Of a stretch of 64,000 nt of DNA, positions 61,260 through 64,000 are shown one piece after another. The position numbers were made by a program, and so were the translations under genes. Source of the DNA: Hyphomicrobiales bacterium. GTDB taxonomy: Bacteria > Pseudomonadota > Alphaproteobacteria > Rhizobiales > Beijerinckiaceae. Each line of letters opens with the position of its first letter. The first letter of the stretch is position 1. Under the pieces are notes generated by a model. That model made no database searches. It was not told where the DNA came from and was given only the letters and a program-made list of their open reading frames with translations. The stretch is from positions 87,424-151,423 of the forward strand of contig UBNE01000013.1 of NCBI GenBank assembly GCA_900466745.1, written 5' to 3'.

Positions 61260-61921
61260 TGGCCTGGACCCGTGAGGAAATGGCTGCCCGTGCGGCCAAG
61301 GAGCTGAAGGACGGCTACTACGTCAATCTCGGCATCGGCATCCCGACGCTGGTAGCGAACTACATCCCCGAGGGCATCGACGTCACCCTGCAGTCGGAGA
61401 ACGGCCTGCTCGGCATCGGCCCCTTCCCCTATGAGGGCGAGGCCGATCCGGACCTGATCAATGCCGGCAAGCAGACCATCACGATCCTGCCGAGCTCGAG
61501 CTTCTTCTCCTCGGCCGATTCCTTCGCGATGATCCGCGGCGGCCATATCGACCTGACCATCCTCGGCGCGATGGAGGTGGCGGCCAATGGCGACATCGCC
61601 AACTGGACGATTCCCGGCAAGATGGTGAAGGGCATGGGCGGCGCGATGGACCTCGTCGCCGGCGTCAAGAAGGTCATTGTCGTGATGGAGCACGCCAACA
61701 AGGCCGGCGAATCCAAGGTGCTGGAGCGCTGCGCCCTGCCGCTGACCGGCGCCGGGGTGGTCGATCTGATCATCACCGACCTCTGCGTCCTGAGCTGCGA
61801 CAAGGCGAAGGGCGGCGGCCTCACCCTGCTCGAGCTGGCGCCCGGCGTCACGCTCGACGAGGTTAAGGCCAAGACGCAGGCGCCCTTCACCGTCGCGCCG
61901 GAGCTGGCCAAGGCCGCCTGA
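61259..61921 (+). CDS. pcaJ: 3-oxoadipate CoA-transferase, beta subunit
   Basis: The 220-residue subunit B, bearing the catalytic Glu in [31 protein letters not shown] and [19 protein letters not shown] are family signatures. It is coupled to pcaI by a TGATG overlap and both chains are full length. The next gene, the QuiC-type enzyme, begins 157 bases later. Confidence 0.88.
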   Translation: MAWTREEMAARAAKELKDGYYVNLGIGIPTLVANYIPEGIDVTLQSENGLLGIGPFPYEGEADPDLINAGKQTITILPSSSFFSSADSFAMIRGGHIDLTILGAMEVAANGDIANWTIPGKMVKGMGGAMDLVAGVKKVIVVMEHANKAGESKVLERCALPLTGAGVVDLIITDLCVLSCDKAKGGGLTLLELAPGVTLDEVKAKTQAPFTVAPELAKAA

Positions 61922-62078
61922 GCGCCTTCGCCGGGGTGCCGTCGCCGTCCGGGCCGCGGTCCGGACGGGTCCGGTCGCGCCCATGCCGGCAAGGCGGGTT
62001 TCCGGCCCGCGGTCCCGGTTGTTGGCCGCCGGCTCGCCGCCGTGCCGCGTCCGGCCGCGAAATGGGGAGAGGACGTCC

Positions 62079-63986
62079 GTGATTCCGTCGATCGCCACGG
62101 TCTGCGTGTCGGGCACGCTTCAGGAAAAGCTCGAGGCCATCGCCGCCGCCGGCTTCCCGGCGGTCGAGATCTTCGAGAACGACCTGATCGCCTTTCCCGG
62201 CTCGCCGGCGGAGGTCCGCCGCATCTGCGCCGATCTCGGCCTGCGGATCGTCACCTGCCAGCCCTTCCGCGATTTCGAGGGCATGCCGGAAGGCCGCCGC
62301 CAGCGCGTCTTCGACCGGGCCGAGCGCAAATTCGACCTGCTCCAGGAACTCGGCACCGACCTGCTCTTCGTCTGCTCCAACACCTCGCCCGAAGCGCTTG
62401 CGGGCATCGACCGGCTCGCGGCGGATTTCGCCGAGCTCGGCGAGCGGGCCGGACGGCGCGGCCTCAAGGTCGGCTATGAGGCGCTGGCCTGGGGGCGGCA
62501 TGTCTTCGACTATCGCGACGCCTGGGAGGTGGTGCGGCGCGCCAGCCGTCCCGAGGTCGGGATCGTGCTCGATTCCTTCCACATCCTGGCGCGCGGGCTC
62601 GATCTTGCGGCGATCGGCACGATCCCGCGGGACAGGATCGCGATGGTGCAGATGGCCGACGCGCCGCTCCTGCAGATGGACCCGCTGTCCTGGAGCCGGC
62701 ACTGGCGCTGCCTGCCGGGGCAGGGCGACCTCGATCTCGCCGGCTTCATGCGCGCACTGGTCTCGACCGGCTATGACGGCGTGCTCTCGCTCGAGATCTT
62801 CAACGACCGCTTCCGCGCCGGCTCGGCCCGCTCGGTGGCGCTCGATGGCCACCGCTCGCTGATCTGGCTGCTCGACGAGACGGCGCGGCAGACGGCCGAG
62901 CCGGTGCCGGGGGCGGTGCCGATGCCGCCGCCGGGGCCGGTCGAGGCGGTGGAGTTCATCGAGTTCGCCGTCTCGGAAGCGGAGCGGCCGGGCTTCGAGA
63001 CCCTGCTGCGCGCGCTCGGCTTCGGCCGGACGGGCGCGCATCGCTCGAAGGACGTCGATCTCTGGAGCCAGGGCGACATCCGCATCGTGCTCAACAGCGA
63101 GGCCGACGGCTTCGCCCACAGCTATCAGATCACCCACGGCACCTCGGTCTGCGCGTTGGCGCTGCGCGTGCCCGATGCGCGCGCCGCGATCGCGCGGGCC
63201 GAGGCGCTGCTCGACGTGCCGCATGCCGGCGCGGTCGGGCCGGGCGAGCTCGACATCCCGGCGGTACGCGGCCTCGGCGGCAGCCTGGTCTATTTCCTCG
63301 ACCGCGCCTCGGCGCTCGGCCGCTGGTCGGAGGTCGATTTCGCGCCGACCGGCGACGAGGGGGCAGGAGCCGGGCTGACCGGCGTCGACCATGTCTCGCA
63401 GAGCATGCAGTACGAGGAGATGCTGACCTGGCTGCTGTTCTATTCCTCGCTGTTCGACACGAGGAAGGCGCCGAGCCAGGCCGTGCTCGACCCCGGCGGG
63501 GTGGTCCAGAGCCAGGTCATCGAGAGCGGCCTGACAGGCGGCGGGGGCGGGGGGCTGCGCCTCATCCTCAACGGCTCGCAGAGCCACAGGACGCTCTCCG
63601 CCCGCTTCATCACGGATTTCTTCGGCTCCGGCGTGCAGCATATCGCCTTCGCGACCGACGACATCGAGAAGACCGTCGGGCAGCTTGTCGCCAACGGTGT
63701 CGCCATGCTGCCGATCCCCGAGAACTATTATGACGACCTCGAGGCGCGCTCGGACCTGTCGGCCGGCGAGATCGACCGGCTCAAGGCGCTCGACATCCTC
63801 TATGACAGCGACGCCGGCGGCAGCTTCCGGCAGGCCTATACGCAGACCCTGGATGGCGGGCTGTTCTTCGAGATCGTCCAGCGCGACGGCTATTCAGGCT
63901 ATGGGGCGGCCAATGCCGGCATCCGCCTGACGGCGCAGGCGAGGCTCGCGCGGCCGATCTCGATGCCGGCGCCGGTGCACGGCTAG
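62079..63986 (+). CDS. quiC: 3-dehydroshikimate dehydratase, QuiC-type fusion
   Basis: Converts 3-dehydroshikimate to protocatechuate, so quinate/shikimate can enter the pca pathway. The 635-residue protein matches the known fusion: an N-terminal xylose-isomerase-like TIM barrel (about 1-285; metal ligands in KVGYEALAWG, IVLDSFHIL and LSLEIFND) and a C-terminal pair of VOC modules like 4-hydroxyphenylpyruvate dioxygenase (about 305-635; TGVDHVSQSM, GVQHIAFATDD and LFFEIVQRDGYSG give a His-His-Glu set). It starts with GTG at 62079 after GGGGAGAGGAC. The role of the VOC half is unclear. Confidence 0.9.
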   Translation: MIPSIATVCVSGTLQEKLEAIAAAGFPAVEIFENDLIAFPGSPAEVRRICADLGLRIVTCQPFRDFEGMPEGRRQRVFDRAERKFDLLQELGTDLLFVCSNTSPEALAGIDRLAADFAELGERAGRRGLKVGYEALAWGRHVFDYRDAWEVVRRASRPEVGIVLDSFHILARGLDLAAIGTIPRDRIAMVQMADAPLLQMDPLSWSRHWRCLPGQGDLDLAGFMRALVSTGYDGVLSLEIFNDRFRAGSARSVALDGHRSLIWLLDETARQTAEPVPGAVPMPPPGPVEAVEFIEFAVSEAERPGFETLLRALGFGRTGAHRSKDVDLWSQGDIRIVLNSEADGFAHSYQITHGTSVCALALRVPDARAAIARAEALLDVPHAGAVGPGELDIPAVRGLGGSLVYFLDRASALGRWSEVDFAPTGDEGAGAGLTGVDHVSQSMQYEEMLTWLLFYSSLFDTRKAPSQAVLDPGGVVQSQVIESGLTGGGGGGLRLILNGSQSHRTLSARFITDFFGSGVQHIAFATDDIEKTVGQLVANGVAMLPIPENYYDDLEARSDLSAGEIDRLKALDILYDSDAGGSFRQAYTQTLDGGLFFEIVQRDGYSGYGAANAGIRLTAQARLARPISMPAPVHG

Positions 63987-64000
63987 GTTTCGTGGACAGT

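Overview
The window is very GC-rich, almost fully coding chromosomal DNA. It looks like an alphaproteobacterium of the Rhizobiales (Hyphomicrobiales), with Bosea and its relatives the best guess from memory. The reasons are the ftsB-pdhA-pdhB(lipoyl)-pdhC-lpd order, folate-dependent TrmFO, DUF1127 and DUF2865 proteins, a PcaQ-type operator before pcaDCHG, and mosaic intergenic hairpin repeats of the GTCATCCCGG...CCGGGATGAC kind. No phage, IS element, CRISPR array or rRNA was seen.

Layout. 0-7 kb: trmFO (cut by the window edge), a DUF1127 protein, a Zn/Cd/Pb P1B-type ATPase behind a MerR-style promoter with a 19-bp spacer, an unusual crotonase, and an MHS-type MFS carrier. 7.2-12.3 kb: the cytochrome bo3 quinol oxidase operon cyoABCD plus a SURF1 gene. 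12.5-25.6 kb: an M20 dipeptidase, then two importer clusters tied to hydroaromatic-type enzymes. The first is a LivJ-H-(MG fusion)-F importer ending in an AroQ paralogue with altered active-site residues. The second is a polar amino-acid-type importer with a divergent TetR regulator, a second AroQ, a Gfo/Idh/MocA oxidoreductase and a shikimate-dehydrogenase-like protein. 25.7-32.4 kb: tRNA-Lys(UUU), ftsB, the pyruvate dehydrogenase operon and a small membrane protein. 32.6-50.7 kb: housekeeping and mixed genes (aat, gyrA, marC-like, arsR-SRPBCC, clpP paralogue, amidohydrolase, a secreted MetX-like esterase, AsmA, DUF2865, MAPEG, guaB, a small secreted Cys protein, a DHA2 efflux pump, rlmE, ppx/gppA). 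50.8-56.2 kb: glpK, a dimeric-barrel protein and an SsuABC-type importer followed by the remains of an SDR gene. 56.5-64 kb: pcaDCHG-pcaF-pcaIJ and a QuiC-type 3-dehydroshikimate dehydratase.

How it fits together. The 3' cluster encodes conversion of 3-dehydroshikimate to protocatechuate (QuiC) and on through the beta-ketoadipate pathway to succinyl-CoA and acetyl-CoA, but pcaB and the PcaQ regulator are not in the window. The AroQ, shikimate-dehydrogenase-like and importer genes at 14-25.6 kb could feed such a route (dehydroquinate to dehydroshikimate). However, AroQ-1 and the shikimate-dehydrogenase-like protein have changed substrate-binding residues, so they may act on a related, still unassigned cyclic substrate. 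This is the best candidate here for an undescribed catabolic system. Assignments rest on reading translated sequence and remembered family motifs; no database search was possible.
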